This document shows positions 43,298-52,678 of a stretch of DNA of 64,000 nucleotides, one piece after another. Made by a program: the position numbers and the translations under genes. The DNA comes from CAZLQF01 sp964561545 (GTDB lineage Bacteria > Bacteroidota > Bacteroidia > CAILMK01 > CAYYUA01), in the NCBI GenBank assembly GCA_964561545.1, contig CAZLQF010000005.1:57868-121867 (forward strand), given 5' to 3'. The first letter of the stretch is position 1. Each line of letters begins with the position of its first letter. Below the pieces are notes generated by a model. The model saw only the letters and a list, made by a program, of their open reading frames with translations. It had not been told where the DNA came from and did not search any database.

Positions 43298-44591
43298 TCA
43301 TACTGTCTTTTAAAACTTTGCTTACCACATTATAAGGACCACTGATGACCTGTTCTCCTGGCTTAACACCTTTTTTGATCTGGATGTAGTAATCGTCTTG
43401 TATGCCAGTTGCAACCTCTTTACGGATGGCAATTCCACCTTGATATAAAAATACAACTTCTTTAGGATCATCATCATAAAATTGTTGATCCCGCTTTCTT
43501 TCCGGCTTTCGAGTAGTTACGGATAGAATAGGGACGCTTTTTACGGCTTTTTTGGTTTCTGTCATAACTTCCACAATAGCAGACATACCAGGTCTAAAGG
43601 GTGTTGAAATTGCTTGGCTTGTATCAATCAAATGATCGTAGGAGGATTTACGGATCCTGATCTTAACGGGAAAGTTGGTCACTTGATCTGCCGAAGAGCC
43701 CATTGATTCTGATGATTCTGAACGGGCTGAATTGGCTATTTCGGTTACTATACCTTTGAATTTTTCATTAATAAAGGCATCCACATCAATGGAAGCGGTA
43801 TCATTTTTGGTTATCCGCGTGATATCATTCTCATTAACATCCACCTCCACCTCCATAACACTTAAATCAGCAATTCGCATGATCTCGGTTCCTTCCATTT
43901 GCATGGTGCCTACCACGCGTTCACCTTTTTCTACATTGAGTAAGGAAACCGTGCCATTGGCTGGAGCGTATATAGAAGTTTTATCAAGGTTGTCCTGAGC
44001 TTCGCTTAAATTGGCTTTGGCGCTTTCTACGTTAAATCGGGCGCCTTTGATGGATTGCTTCGTGGACTTAACCCTGGCTTTTTGGGTTTTATATTCCGAT
44101 TTAATCTGCTCAAATTCCGATTCAGATATGGCATCTTTTTCAAAAAGCCTTTTGTTCCTTTCAAACCGTTGCTTAAGCCTTTTATAACGCGCTCTTACTT
44201 CAGTTAATTGGGCTTTTGTATTGGCCAGGTTGGCTTTGGCTTGATTTAGGGAAGCTTCAGCCCGATCAACCGCTGCCTTGTAAGCATCGGGTTTGATCTT
44301 TACCAGTAAATCGCCTTTCTTTACTTTGTCTCCTTCTTTAACCGGAAGTTTGACGATTTCACCCGATACGTCTGCAGACAATTTTATCTCTTTAGATGGC
44401 TTAAGCTTCCCACTTGCCGAAACTTTTTCAGTAATCGTGCGCTTTTTTATCTCTTCCGTTTCTACTTTGGTTTTGTCTTCTTTACCTATGATCCCTGTAA
44501 ACCAAGCCGTTACAAACAAAACAATAATTAGGGATAAACTGATAAGAATCCTGCGGTTGCGTTTTTGCTTAGGGTTTTTTGATTTTGCCAT
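43254..44591 (-). CDS. HlyD/MacA-type periplasmic adaptor
   Basis: 445 residues. An N-terminal anchor (RRILISLSLIIVLFVTAWFTGII) precedes the lipoyl half GEIVKLPVKEGDKVKKGDLLVKI, a long coiled-coil hairpin rich in Lys/Ala (about 110-190), the second lipoyl half IYAPANGTVSLLNVEKGERVVG, and the barrel and membrane-proximal domains. It couples an ABC exporter (MacB type) to TolC. The tolC gene is 75 bp upstream; no ABC transporter gene is adjacent. gpsA overlaps its 3' end. Confidence 0.9.
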   Translation of the reverse strand: MAKSKNPKQKRNRRILISLSLIIVLFVTAWFTGIIGKEDKTKVETEEIKKRTITEKVSASGKLKPSKEIKLSADVSGEIVKLPVKEGDKVKKGDLLVKIKPDAYKAAVDRAEASLNQAKANLANTKAQLTEVRARYKRLKQRFERNKRLFEKDAISESEFEQIKSEYKTQKARVKSTKQSIKGARFNVESAKANLSEAQDNLDKTSIYAPANGTVSLLNVEKGERVVGTMQMEGTEIMRIADLSVMEVEVDVNENDITRITKNDTASIDVDAFINEKFKGIVTEIANSARSESSESMGSSADQVTNFPVKIRIRKSSYDHLIDTSQAISTPFRPGMSAIVEVMTETKKAVKSVPILSVTTRKPERKRDQQFYDDDPKEVVFLYQGGIAIRKEVATGIQDDYYIQIKKGVKPGEQVISGPYNVVSKVLKDSMNVTIKKNSKPTSGL

Positions 44592-44666
44592 GGGTGTTTA
44601 AAGGTTTAAAAATAATAGCTGATAATCCCGAAGTTCTAATTAATGCCAAATACTTAATACTGAGTA

Positions 44667-46115
44667 CTACTCTTCTTTAAGTTCTTCCAAGTTTAAATCG
44701 TTACCAAGGTAAAATTCATACAATTTTTTTTGCAATAAGTAATTGTATTTGGCATTGATGAAATCATTATTTGCGTTACTCATGGAATTTTTGCTGCTTT
44801 TCCAATCGTAATAACTGATCTGCCCCTCATTGAATCGAAGGTCATTTTGTTCAAACAAAGCTTTTTGAGCTTGATATTGCTCCATTGATGCCTTGTAATT
44901 GCTATAAGCATTGTTGGCTTCAGCATAGGCTTGATGGATGTTGTTTTTAATCTGATTCTTGGCTTTCTTTAGTTGGATTTGTGCAATGCTGGATTGAACT
45001 TTGGCCGTTTGAATGCCATGTTCGATACTGTAATTGGTGAAAATTGGAATATTTAAACTCAAATTAATGATTTGGCCAAAGTTGTTCTCTATTTGTTTTC
45101 CAAATGCCATGGTTTTAAGTTCAGGCGTTGTATTTGGTGCGATAACTGGCGTACCGTCCGCAGTGGCAGCGATGGTATCAAGCGATCTTGATGAAACACC
45201 AGTTACCTCTTTGGTTCTGGAGGAATAACCTGAGTTTAGGTTGGCACTTAAATTCAGGGAAGGGCTTCGCCCGCTTTTAGCTGCTTTCATGGAATAGTTC
45301 GCTTGTTCAAGATTCGCCTTGGCTTGCTTCACTTCGGGTAGTCTTTCGTAATTATTTCTGACCACCCTTGGTAAATTCTGCTCTTTTGCTTGCTGAAGGG
45401 TATCTGGTACCTCAATGTTTTGAATGCGCAACTCGTTTTCCCGCTCCCAATTTATATATTGCTTAAGTTTGAGCCTGGCAAGCTGAAGATCGTTTCTGGC
45501 TTGGATTACTTGGGATTCTTCAGTGGATAATTGGGCTTTTAGTTCAAGAAGTTCGGTCTTGTTTACTTTCCCCGATTCTACCAAAATTTTGGTTTGCTCA
45601 AACATTGAAGCGGTATTCTCTTTTTGGGAAATTGCAGCATCCAATTTTTCCCGGTTCATGAGAATTTGCATGTAATACTGCGTTACTTGCAGGCTGATGT
45701 CATCTTCTACTTTTTCTTGGTTGTGTTGGCTGGCCTTCAAGGCCTGTCGCTTGCTTTTGATCTGGTTCTGGGTTTCAAATCCATTGAACAGGTTCCAGTT
45801 GGTATTCAACGATACGGACATGGAACGCAGGTTTTGCTGGACAAATTCATTGCTGTAAGGATCTACCGTGCGCCCATAGTTGAGCCCTGGAGCAATGTTA
45901 GCATCCAAAGATGGCAATTGGTTAAAGCGTTGCTTTTTCAGGTCCAGGGCTTTTTGTTGTTTTTCCAACTTTGTTTGTTGGTAATCAAGGTTATGATTGA
46001 GTGCGTGTTTAATGCATTCCTGCAAGTCCATTGCTTCTTGCGCATTCGCGATGAAAGGGCTTGCCAGGAACAATAATCCACAAGTTACGCTGTAAAAAAT
46101 CCTTTTAATCTGCAT
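44667..46115 (-). CDS. TolC-family outer membrane efflux protein
   Basis: 482 residues. The start MQIKRIFYSVTCGLLFLASPFIANAQ is a signal peptide; the longer frame overlaps the M32 stop codon and has no such feature. AMDLQECIKHALNHNLDYQQTKLEKQQ and a second copy of the long-helix motif (VKQAKANLEQANYSMKAAKSGRSPSLNLS) show the internal duplication of the trimeric channel-tunnel. It starts 10 bases after the M32 carboxypeptidase gene and is followed by the adaptor. Confidence 0.93.
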   Translation of the reverse strand: MQIKRIFYSVTCGLLFLASPFIANAQEAMDLQECIKHALNHNLDYQQTKLEKQQKALDLKKQRFNQLPSLDANIAPGLNYGRTVDPYSNEFVQQNLRSMSVSLNTNWNLFNGFETQNQIKSKRQALKASQHNQEKVEDDISLQVTQYYMQILMNREKLDAAISQKENTASMFEQTKILVESGKVNKTELLELKAQLSTEESQVIQARNDLQLARLKLKQYINWERENELRIQNIEVPDTLQQAKEQNLPRVVRNNYERLPEVKQAKANLEQANYSMKAAKSGRSPSLNLSANLNSGYSSRTKEVTGVSSRSLDTIAATADGTPVIAPNTTPELKTMAFGKQIENNFGQIINLSLNIPIFTNYSIEHGIQTAKVQSSIAQIQLKKAKNQIKNNIHQAYAEANNAYSNYKASMEQYQAQKALFEQNDLRFNEGQISYYDWKSSKNSMSNANNDFINAKYNYLLQKKLYEFYLGNDLNLEELKEE

Positions 46116-46125
46116 TGGTTTGTAA

Positions 46126-47637
46126 TTAAGATGAGCCGGAAATGCCGTACAAATCTTCATATTTTTGATAAGCATAATTCTTAAAATGATCAAAATTTAA
46201 GGGCTCTCCAGTGACTTTTTTACAAAGGTCATGAGAAGAATATAAATTTCCTTGATGATGGATGTTTTCCCGTAACCAACTCAATAGTGGTTGAAATTCC
46301 TTGTTGGTTATTTGGTTATTAAGATCGGGTACATCTTTGGAGGCTTGGTTAAAAAATTGAGCGGCATAAAAACTACCAATGGAATAGGTAGGAAAATAAC
46401 CGATGGCGCCATGGGACCAATGAACATCCTGCAATGCGCCTTCTCGATCTGAAGGTACATCTATATCAAGGTACTGCTTGTATTTTTCATTCCACATTTC
46501 TCTCACATCTTGTGGTTTTATTTTTTGCTCCACCAAAGCTTTTTCAATTTCAAACCGTATGATTATGTGAAAATGGTAGGTTATTTCGTCCGAAGCAGTT
46601 CGGATCAGACTTGGCTCAACTGCATTGATGCCTTTGTAAAATTGTTCTTCCGATACATTTCCCAATTGCTCGGGAAAAAATTGCTGCATTGTAGGTAAAT
46701 AGGCTTTAACAAAGGGCAGGGACTTACCCAGGTTGTTCTCATATAGCCTTGATTGGGATTCATGGATACCGAGGCCAATGGTTGTACCTGATGGCAGTCC
46801 GTAATCTTCCACAGACAATCCTTGTTCGTAAAGGCCATGACCGGCTTCATGAATGGTACTCCAAATGGATTCTGCAAGGTCATTTGATTTTAATCTTGTG
46901 GTAATGCGAACATCCTCGGGGCCAAAACTAATGGTAAAAGGATGTTCACTAAAGTCAAGCCTGCCAGCTTTTAGGTCATAGCCAAGGTCATAAATGATCT
47001 GCTTATTAAGCTGCGTTTGCTGTTCTGGGTCAAAGTGTTGAAAAAGAAAATCGTTATTGGGTTTAGGATTTTCCTGTATTTTGTCATATAGGGGCTTAAG
47101 GGCTTTTTTAGCTTCCTCAAATGTTTGTTCAACTTCCTTGATGGTAAGCTCTGGCTCAAAGTCATCCATGAGCGCATCATAAGGATGATCTTGATACCCA
47201 TAAAGCTGAGCTTTTTCAAGGTTGAGATCCACGATCTTGTTAAGCATCGGGGCAAATTGGGAGAAATCATTGGCTTCCTTTGCTTTCAGCCAGCTTTGAT
47301 GGGCTTCTGCTGTGGTGGTACTTAAACGGTAAACAAAATCTGAGCTTAGTTTCCGGGTCTTATCAAGGTCCTTTTGGGTTTGTGCTAAGTTCCTTTTTTG
47401 TTTGAAGTTTAAATCATTGTTTGAAGCCAATTGATCAACCAATTTTAAAAACTCCGGATCGGTTGCATGTTCATGATGAAGGGTAGAAATGGTCCCAAGC
47501 TGCTGGGCACGGAATTGATTGCCTTTTTCAGGCATGTTTACTTCCTGATCCCATCGAGCAATAGCGACCAAATTACCAAGATCGGCCAATTTGCGCATCC
47601 TTTCTTGATATTCCTGATATTGATCTTTTGCGGACAT
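46126..47637 (-). CDS. M32-family metallocarboxypeptidase
   Basis: 503 residues of the thermostable-carboxypeptidase-1 family. The zinc motif is HEAGH in STIHEAGHGLYEQG, followed by GLGIHESQSRLYENNLGKS with the third ligand Glu, and the signature IRTASDEITYHFHIIIRFEIE. It removes C-terminal residues from peptides in the cytoplasm. It heads a minus-strand run M32-tolC-adaptor-gpsA with spacings of 10, 75 and -44 bases. A TATCTTTG -7 element lies 20 bases upstream. Confidence 0.95.
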   Translation of the reverse strand: MSAKDQYQEYQERMRKLADLGNLVAIARWDQEVNMPEKGNQFRAQQLGTISTLHHEHATDPEFLKLVDQLASNNDLNFKQKRNLAQTQKDLDKTRKLSSDFVYRLSTTTAEAHQSWLKAKEANDFSQFAPMLNKIVDLNLEKAQLYGYQDHPYDALMDDFEPELTIKEVEQTFEEAKKALKPLYDKIQENPKPNNDFLFQHFDPEQQTQLNKQIIYDLGYDLKAGRLDFSEHPFTISFGPEDVRITTRLKSNDLAESIWSTIHEAGHGLYEQGLSVEDYGLPSGTTIGLGIHESQSRLYENNLGKSLPFVKAYLPTMQQFFPEQLGNVSEEQFYKGINAVEPSLIRTASDEITYHFHIIIRFEIEKALVEQKIKPQDVREMWNEKYKQYLDIDVPSDREGALQDVHWSHGAIGYFPTYSIGSFYAAQFFNQASKDVPDLNNQITNKEFQPLLSWLRENIHHQGNLYSSHDLCKKVTGEPLNFDHFKNYAYQKYEDLYGISGSS

Positions 47638-47657
47638 GGGGTATTGTTTTTGGCTGA

Positions 47658-47665
47658 CAAAGATA
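47658..47665 (-). promoter_or_regulatory. -7 element of the M32-tolC-adaptor-gpsA run
   Basis: On the minus strand TATCTTTG matches TAnnTTTG, 20 bases before the ATG. A TTAACA-N8-TGTTAA inverted repeat (47713-47732) lies some 50 bases further upstream. Confidence 0.4.
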
Positions 47666-47867
47666 AAAGAAAAGGCGGGAAGGATTTTTTAGATTTTAGA
47701 TAGTTCTAATGCTTAACATTAACCGTTGTTAATAGGATTTAAGATTGCATTTGTGGGATTTTTCCATTTGCGTTCTCGGAAAAAATTTAAATTCTTATAC
47801 CTTGGCGCCAGGTTATGGACCTAAAAGTTTAGATTGCAATTATTGGTAACTACTTAATTGATCATTC

Positions 47868-48629
47868 ATGTTCTTCATCCTTTCCAAGACAGTTTCTTTT
47901 CTGATCTATCCATTTAACCTTTTTATAATAGGGTTGGTTGTTGTTTTGATTTTTTACAGGAAGAAATGGAGTAAAAAGCTTTTGTTAGCGCTGTTTATTT
48001 TTATTTACTTCTTCAGTATTCCATTTACGGCAGATTTATTCATGAATTGGCTGGAGCAAGACAAAAAGCCTTTGGCTAAACTTAACGATCATTACGATGC
48101 AGTGGTAGTTTTAACAGGTACCGCCAATCTTGAATTGAGCGATTCAAGCTATACAGAATTTAATGATGGCGTGGACCGTATACTGGCTGGTATCAGGATG
48201 CTTAAGCTCAATAAAGCCAATCAAATGATCTTGTCAGGAGGGAGTGCAAATATCATTGACACTGAAAAGCGTGAGGCCAACTACCTTGCAAAATTTTCTA
48301 AGAAAAATGGAATTGATCAGGACCGGATTAAAATTGAACCTCAATCAAGGAATACTTATGAAAATGCTAAATATAGTACCCAGATTATTCGAAAAAATGA
48401 CTTTGATGATGTGTTGCTAATCACCTCAGCTTTTCATATTAAAAGGGCCAAAGGATGTTTCCACCGCCAGGGAATCAAACCCGATATTTACCCTGTAGAT
48501 TTTAGGGCTGGTCCTGAAATTGAATGGCAAAATTTCTGGAAACCCTCCATTAACAGCCTTTCAACCAATCACCAAGTTATCCGGGAAACGGTTGGTATTA
48601 TGGCTTACATGATAATGGGATACATGTAG
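47868..48629 (+). CDS. YdcF/ElyC-family (DUF218) membrane protein
   Basis: 253 residues. Two N-terminal helices (about 5-25 and 35-52) resemble ElyC; the DUF218 domain has YDAVVVLTGTANLE, AKQMILSGGSAN-like NQMILSGGSAN, and EPQSRNTYENAKYS..I and VLLITSAFHIKRAKGCF. ElyC and SanA act in envelope maintenance and peptidoglycan precursor control. It is divergent from the M32 gene with a 230-bp spacer. Confidence 0.88.
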   Translation: MFFILSKTVSFLIYPFNLFIIGLVVVLIFYRKKWSKKLLLALFIFIYFFSIPFTADLFMNWLEQDKKPLAKLNDHYDAVVVLTGTANLELSDSSYTEFNDGVDRILAGIRMLKLNKANQMILSGGSANIIDTEKREANYLAKFSKKNGIDQDRIKIEPQSRNTYENAKYSTQIIRKNDFDDVLLITSAFHIKRAKGCFHRQGIKPDIYPVDFRAGPEIEWQNFWKPSINSLSTNHQVIRETVGIMAYMIMGYM

Positions 48630-48679
48630 ATTGATAATTCAGTATAGAGCTAAGGTTGTTAAGCGCTTATTTTGGCTTT

Positions 48680-48709
48680 TTGCAGCACTCCATGAAAAAA
48701 GTACCTTTG
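48680..48709 (+). promoter_or_regulatory. Promoter of the ExoX-like exonuclease gene
   Basis: TTG (48680-48682) and TACCTTTG (48702-48709) are 19 bases apart, an exact match to the Bacteroidota promoter; the ATG is 16 bases downstream. Confidence 0.6.
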
Positions 48710-48725
48710 CAGAAAACAAAATTAC

Positions 48726-49502
48726 ATGGGTTTAAACCTAACCAAGTCATTAGTTTATTTTGATATTGAGGCAACAGGCTTAAGTATTTCTAAAGACCGC
48801 ATTATTGAAATAGCATTTTTAAAAATTCACCCTGATCAAAGTGAAGAAAGAAAAACTTGGCGTGTTAACCCGCAGATACCTATTCCGGACCATACCTACC
48901 AAATTCATGGCATCAGTGATGATGATGTAAAGGATAGCCCGCTATTTAAGGACGTAGCCAAAGAAATCGTTTCTTTCATTGGCAATGCAGATTTGGCTGG
49001 GTTTAACGTGCTTAAGTTTGATCTTCCTATGTTAGTGGAAGAATTATTGAGGGTAGATGAAGACCTGGACCTAAGCAAACGAAAAGTTATTGACGTTCAG
49101 CGCATTTACCATAAGATGGAACAACGCAACTTGAGAGCAGCTTATAAGTTTTATTGCAATAAAAATTTAGGCAATGCCCACTCAGCCGATGCTGATACGC
49201 AGGCCACCCACGAAGTGCTTGAAGCCCAAGTAGAAAAGTACGAGGAGCTGAAAAACGACATGAACTTCTTAACGAATTTTATTGGGGATCCTGCTAACAA
49301 GTCTGTGGACCTTGCAGGCCGATTGGTTTACAATGACCAAGGCGAAGAAGTTTTTAATTTTGGTAAGCACAAAGGAAAAAGTGTAGTGGAAACCCTCAAA
49401 AAAGATCCCGCTTATTACTCATGGATGATGAATGGGGATTTTCCGCAGTACACCAAAAAGAAGCTAACAGAAATTCGGCTGCGCATGAAACAGGAAGAAT
49501 AA
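48726..49502 (+). CDS. DnaQ-fold 3'-5' exonuclease with ExoX-like C-terminal domain
   Basis: 258 residues. The exonuclease fold has Exo I FDIEATGL, Exo II AGFNVLKFDLPML and Exo III HSADADTQATHEV (DEDDh His-Asp). The C-terminal 50 residues, VFNFGKHKGKSVVETLKKDPAYYSWMMNGDFP, form the small domain also seen after exodeoxyribonuclease X. It likely trims single-stranded DNA ends in repair, though a polymerase-proofreading role cannot be excluded. A clear promoter precedes it. Confidence 0.9.
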   Translation: MGLNLTKSLVYFDIEATGLSISKDRIIEIAFLKIHPDQSEERKTWRVNPQIPIPDHTYQIHGISDDDVKDSPLFKDVAKEIVSFIGNADLAGFNVLKFDLPMLVEELLRVDEDLDLSKRKVIDVQRIYHKMEQRNLRAAYKFYCNKNLGNAHSADADTQATHEVLEAQVEKYEELKNDMNFLTNFIGDPANKSVDLAGRLVYNDQGEEVFNFGKHKGKSVVETLKKDPAYYSWMMNGDFPQYTKKKLTEIRLRMKQEE

Positions 49503-49584
49503 TGTGTGAAAGTTGGAAAGTAATAGGATGTAATAAATAGTAATTAGTAGCTTAGAGCTAAAAAACGGAACCTAAAATCAAAAG

Positions 49585-50907
49585 ATGACGCCTAATCAAC
49601 ATAAAGTCGCATTTCATACGCTTGGCTGCAAATTGAATTTTTCTGAGACTTCGAGCATTGCCCGAAGCTTTTCTAACAATGGTTATGAAGTGGTCAATTT
49701 TGAAGAATCGGCTGATGTTTATGTGATCAATACATGCTCTGTTACAGATCATGCGGATCGGAAGTGTAAAAAAGTGGTCCGCGATGCATTGAAGCGCAAT
49801 GAAGAAGCAAAAGTGGCCATTATTGGATGTTATGCTCAACTCAAGCCTCAGGAAATAGCAGAAATTCCCGGTGTTGACGTAGTTCTGGGAGCCCAGGAGA
49901 AATTTAATTTGGTAGAGCACATCGATCGATTAAGTGAAACCGATGAAACGCTCATTCTGAACTCACCCATCAAGGATGTTAAACACTTTGAAAATGCCTA
50001 TTCGCTTGGTGATCGTACCAGGTCTTTCCTAAAAGTGCAGGATGGTTGTAATTATTTCTGTGCCTTTTGTACCATTCCTTTAGCACGGGGCAGGAGCCGG
50101 AGTGATTACATAGAAAACATTGTCCAATCCGCTTATGAAATTGCAGAGAATGGCGTCAAGGAAATCGTTTTAACAGGTGTTAACATTGGAGATTTTAAAA
50201 ATCAAAGAGGCGAGACCTTTTTAGACCTCATTAAGGAACTTGACAAGGTACCTGGCATCGAGCGGTTTCGTATTTCTTCTATTGAGCCCAACTTACTCAA
50301 TGATGACATTATCAATTTTGTAAGTACCTCCGAAAAATTTGTCCCCCATTTTCATATTCCTTTACAATCGGGCTCTGATAAATTGTTAGAATTGATGCGA
50401 AGACGCTACAGGCGTAATTTGTATGCCGATAGAGTAGCCGCTATCAAAGCCCAAATGCCCGATTGCTGCATTGGTGTGGATGTGATTGTGGGCTTTCCGG
50501 GAGAAACGGAAGAAGATTTTCTTGAAACTTATCACTTCCTTAAAGACCTGGATATATCTTACCTGCACGTGTTTACTTATTCTGAAAGGCCCAACACGCC
50601 CGCTGCCAAGATGAGTGACCATTTGCCTGATAAAGTTCGGACCGAGCGCAGGAAAATGTTGCAAAGCCTTTCTCATAAAAAACGAAGGGCATTTAATGAA
50701 CAATTTACCGGGCAAATAGGAGAGGTACTATTGGAAGATGCCGATCGTAATGGATGGATGCAGGGTTATACGCGCAGTTACCTAAAAGTCAAAATGCCTT
50801 ATGATAAATCTTTAACCAATACCCTTCAACCAATTTATCTAAAGGAATTGCAAGAGGATGGGAGTTTTAAAGTTGAACTGTTCAAACAAGAATGTTTAAA
50901 TGCTTAG
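49585..50907 (+). CDS. mtaB: tRNA t6A37 methylthiotransferase MtaB
   Basis: 440 residues. This radical-SAM enzyme converts t6A37 to ms2t6A37 in tRNA. The N-terminal MTTase domain has three Fe-S cysteines (LGCKLNFSE, NTCSVTDHADRKC, IIGCYAQ). The radical SAM CxxxCxxC is Cys155, Cys159, Cys162 in GCNYFCAFC. RGRSRSDYIENI, LTGVNIGDF and IPLQSGSDKLLELMRRRYRRN are typical of the MtaB/YqeV branch. A TRAM domain closes the C-terminus. It starts 82 bp after the exonuclease gene on the same strand. Confidence 0.94.
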   Translation: MTPNQHKVAFHTLGCKLNFSETSSIARSFSNNGYEVVNFEESADVYVINTCSVTDHADRKCKKVVRDALKRNEEAKVAIIGCYAQLKPQEIAEIPGVDVVLGAQEKFNLVEHIDRLSETDETLILNSPIKDVKHFENAYSLGDRTRSFLKVQDGCNYFCAFCTIPLARGRSRSDYIENIVQSAYEIAENGVKEIVLTGVNIGDFKNQRGETFLDLIKELDKVPGIERFRISSIEPNLLNDDIINFVSTSEKFVPHFHIPLQSGSDKLLELMRRRYRRNLYADRVAAIKAQMPDCCIGVDVIVGFPGETEEDFLETYHFLKDLDISYLHVFTYSERPNTPAAKMSDHLPDKVRTERRKMLQSLSHKKRRAFNEQFTGQIGEVLLEDADRNGWMQGYTRSYLKVKMPYDKSLTNTLQPIYLKELQEDGSFKVELFKQECLNA

Positions 50908-51070
50908 TACCACTTGGTCATGTGGTTATGTTCGTAGTAATCAATTTGTGGATTTAGAAAATTTCCGTATTTACAATGATAGCGCCACTTAGAAAACTGA
51001 GCAAGGCGAATTCTATATTAGGGTCACTTATTCCTTGCATTGCTTTTTTTAACAGCATAAACTTCCTTCT

Positions 51071-51742
51071 TTGACACCTGCACCATCCAAAAGCGCAGCA
51101 TTTACTGAACTGCTTAAAAAAGAATTGCTACTCGAGTGGCGTCAAAAATATGCCCTCAACGGCATCTTGCTTTATGTGATATCCACAGTTTTTATTGTAT
51201 ATATGGCTTTTGACACCATCAGCGTATCTAATTGGATCTCCCTTTTTTGGATCATAACCTTGTTTGCCTCTGTCAATGCAGTAGCCAAAAGTTTTATGCA
51301 GGAGTCTAAAAACAGGATGCTTTATTATTACACCATCGTCAGCCCGAGCTTAATGATATTGGCTAAAATGGTCTACAATTTTCTCCTGTTGATAGGATTG
51401 TGTTTGCTAACCTACCTTGTTTTTTCGCTTTTATTGACCAATCCGGTTAAAAACCTGGCTTTTTGGTTGTTGATTTTGGTTGTTGGTAGCATGGGGTTTG
51501 CTTTTACGTTTACGATGATCTCCGCCATAGCAGCTAAAGCCAGGAATAATGCAACCTTAATGTCCATCCTTAGCTTTCCCATTATTTTACCCCAATTGGC
51601 TTTGCTTATAAGGATATCTGTTAATGGAGTAGCTGGTGGAAAGTTGACAGCCAGCAGTGGTGATTTTCTGGCATTGCTTGCCATAGATGTTATCGTTTTG
51701 GTTGTTTCTTTATTGCTGTTTCCTTATCTTTGGCGCGAATAA
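51071..51742 (+). CDS. ccmB: Heme exporter/ABC permease CcmB
   Basis: 223 residues with six membrane helices. FTELLKKELLLEWRQKYALNGILLYVISTVFIVYMAF is the CcmB opening; NRMLYYYTIVSPSLMILAKMVYNFLL follows. CcmB works with the ATPase CcmA in system I cytochrome c maturation. The start is TTG, since no ATG precedes the conserved region. No ccmA gene is adjacent; 163 bp of non-coding DNA lies before it. Confidence 0.9.
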   Translation: MTPAPSKSAAFTELLKKELLLEWRQKYALNGILLYVISTVFIVYMAFDTISVSNWISLFWIITLFASVNAVAKSFMQESKNRMLYYYTIVSPSLMILAKMVYNFLLLIGLCLLTYLVFSLLLTNPVKNLAFWLLILVVGSMGFAFTFTMISAIAAKARNNATLMSILSFPIILPQLALLIRISVNGVAGGKLTASSGDFLALLAIDVIVLVVSLLLFPYLWRE

Positions 51743-51753
51743 ATGAGGGGTTC

Positions 51754-52431
51754 ATGGCTTTTAAAAAGCATTGGTGGAAAGCGCTTGCTGTACTTTTAAT
51801 TTTATACACCCTTATTGTAGGGTTTTTAGGAACAGTCCCTCGTTTAGAAATCCTTAATGAGAGCATCCGTAACTTTTACTTCCATGTGCCCATGTGGTTC
51901 GGCATGATCATTCTTTTTGCTACTGCTGTCATTTACAGCTTAAAATACCTCAACTATCAGAATGAATTGGATGATTGGAAGGCCGTTGAGTTTGTCAATG
52001 CAGGCCTTTTGTTTGGCATTTTAGGCATGGTAACAGGCTCCATCTGGGCCAAATTTACATGGGGAGAATGGTGGAGCAATGATCCTAAGCAAAGTGGCTC
52101 AGCCATAGCTCTACTCATTTACTTTGCCTACTTGATATTACGCAATTCAATCACTGAGCAGCACTTAAGAGGCAAAGTCTCAGCAGTATTTAACATTTTT
52201 GCCTTTGCTGCACTCATCCCACTGATTTTCATCCTTCCCAGAATGACTGATTCCCTGCATCCAGGTAGTGGAGGGAATCCAGGTTTCAATTCTTATGACC
52301 TGAATTTTAACATGCGCTTGGTGTTTTACCCGGCTGTGATAGGATGGACGTTAATGGGGGTTTGGTTAGCAAGGCTTAGACACCGGGTTCGAAAAGTAGA
52401 GGAAGAAATGCTTGAAGATCAAATGGATTAA
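51754..52431 (+). CDS. ccmC: Cytochrome c assembly protein CcmC (heme handling)
   Basis: 225 residues with six membrane helices. FYFHVPMWFGMIILF holds the first conserved His, and DSLHPG the second, which bracket heme. The tryptophan-rich loop reads TWGEWWSNDPKQSGSAIALLIY, with Asn in place of the usual Trp before the Asp. CcmC loads heme onto CcmE. The longer frame begins at TTG 51730; ATG 51754, 11 bases after ccmB, was chosen. Confidence 0.92.
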   Translation: MAFKKHWWKALAVLLILYTLIVGFLGTVPRLEILNESIRNFYFHVPMWFGMIILFATAVIYSLKYLNYQNELDDWKAVEFVNAGLLFGILGMVTGSIWAKFTWGEWWSNDPKQSGSAIALLIYFAYLILRNSITEQHLRGKVSAVFNIFAFAALIPLIFILPRMTDSLHPGSGGNPGFNSYDLNFNMRLVFYPAVIGWTLMGVWLARLRHRVRKVEEEMLEDQMD

Positions 52432-52450
52432 ATGACGAAAATCATAATCA

Positions 52451-52672
52451 ATGATTAAAAAACTTTTTAGCATTGCAGTCTGTTTAATAATTGGTTTTGT
52501 GGCAAGAGCGCAGGAAGTAGATATGGCTGATGCAATGCGTTCTTCTGGCAAGATTTATGTAGTGGTGGCTTGCGTGGTTGTTTTATTTATTGGAATTTTA
52601 ATTTACTTGATACGTTTAGAGCGTAAGGTGAGCAAAATAGAAGGTTATCAAAAAGAAAACCATAAGGGATAA
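52451..52672 (+). CDS. ccmD: CcmD-family protein
   Basis: 73 residues. An N-terminal hydrophobic segment (KKLFSIAVCLIIGFVARAQ), then DMADAMRSSGKIYVVVACVVVLFIGILIYLIRLERKVSKIE, the one-helix CcmD-like signature with a basic end. It stabilises the CcmABC-CcmE complex. It lies between ccmC (19 bp) and ccmE (6 bp). Confidence 0.85.
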   Translation: MIKKLFSIAVCLIIGFVARAQEVDMADAMRSSGKIYVVVACVVVLFIGILIYLIRLERKVSKIEGYQKENHKG

Positions 52673-52678
52673 TTAGTC

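Noticed and set aside
45624..46076. A 150-codon plus-strand frame across tolC
   Set aside because: It is antisense to the signal peptide and first helices of TolC and shows no domain.
47803..47810. TGGCGCCA palindrome before the YdcF gene
   Set aside because: Eight bases are too short to be informative, and no second copy was seen.
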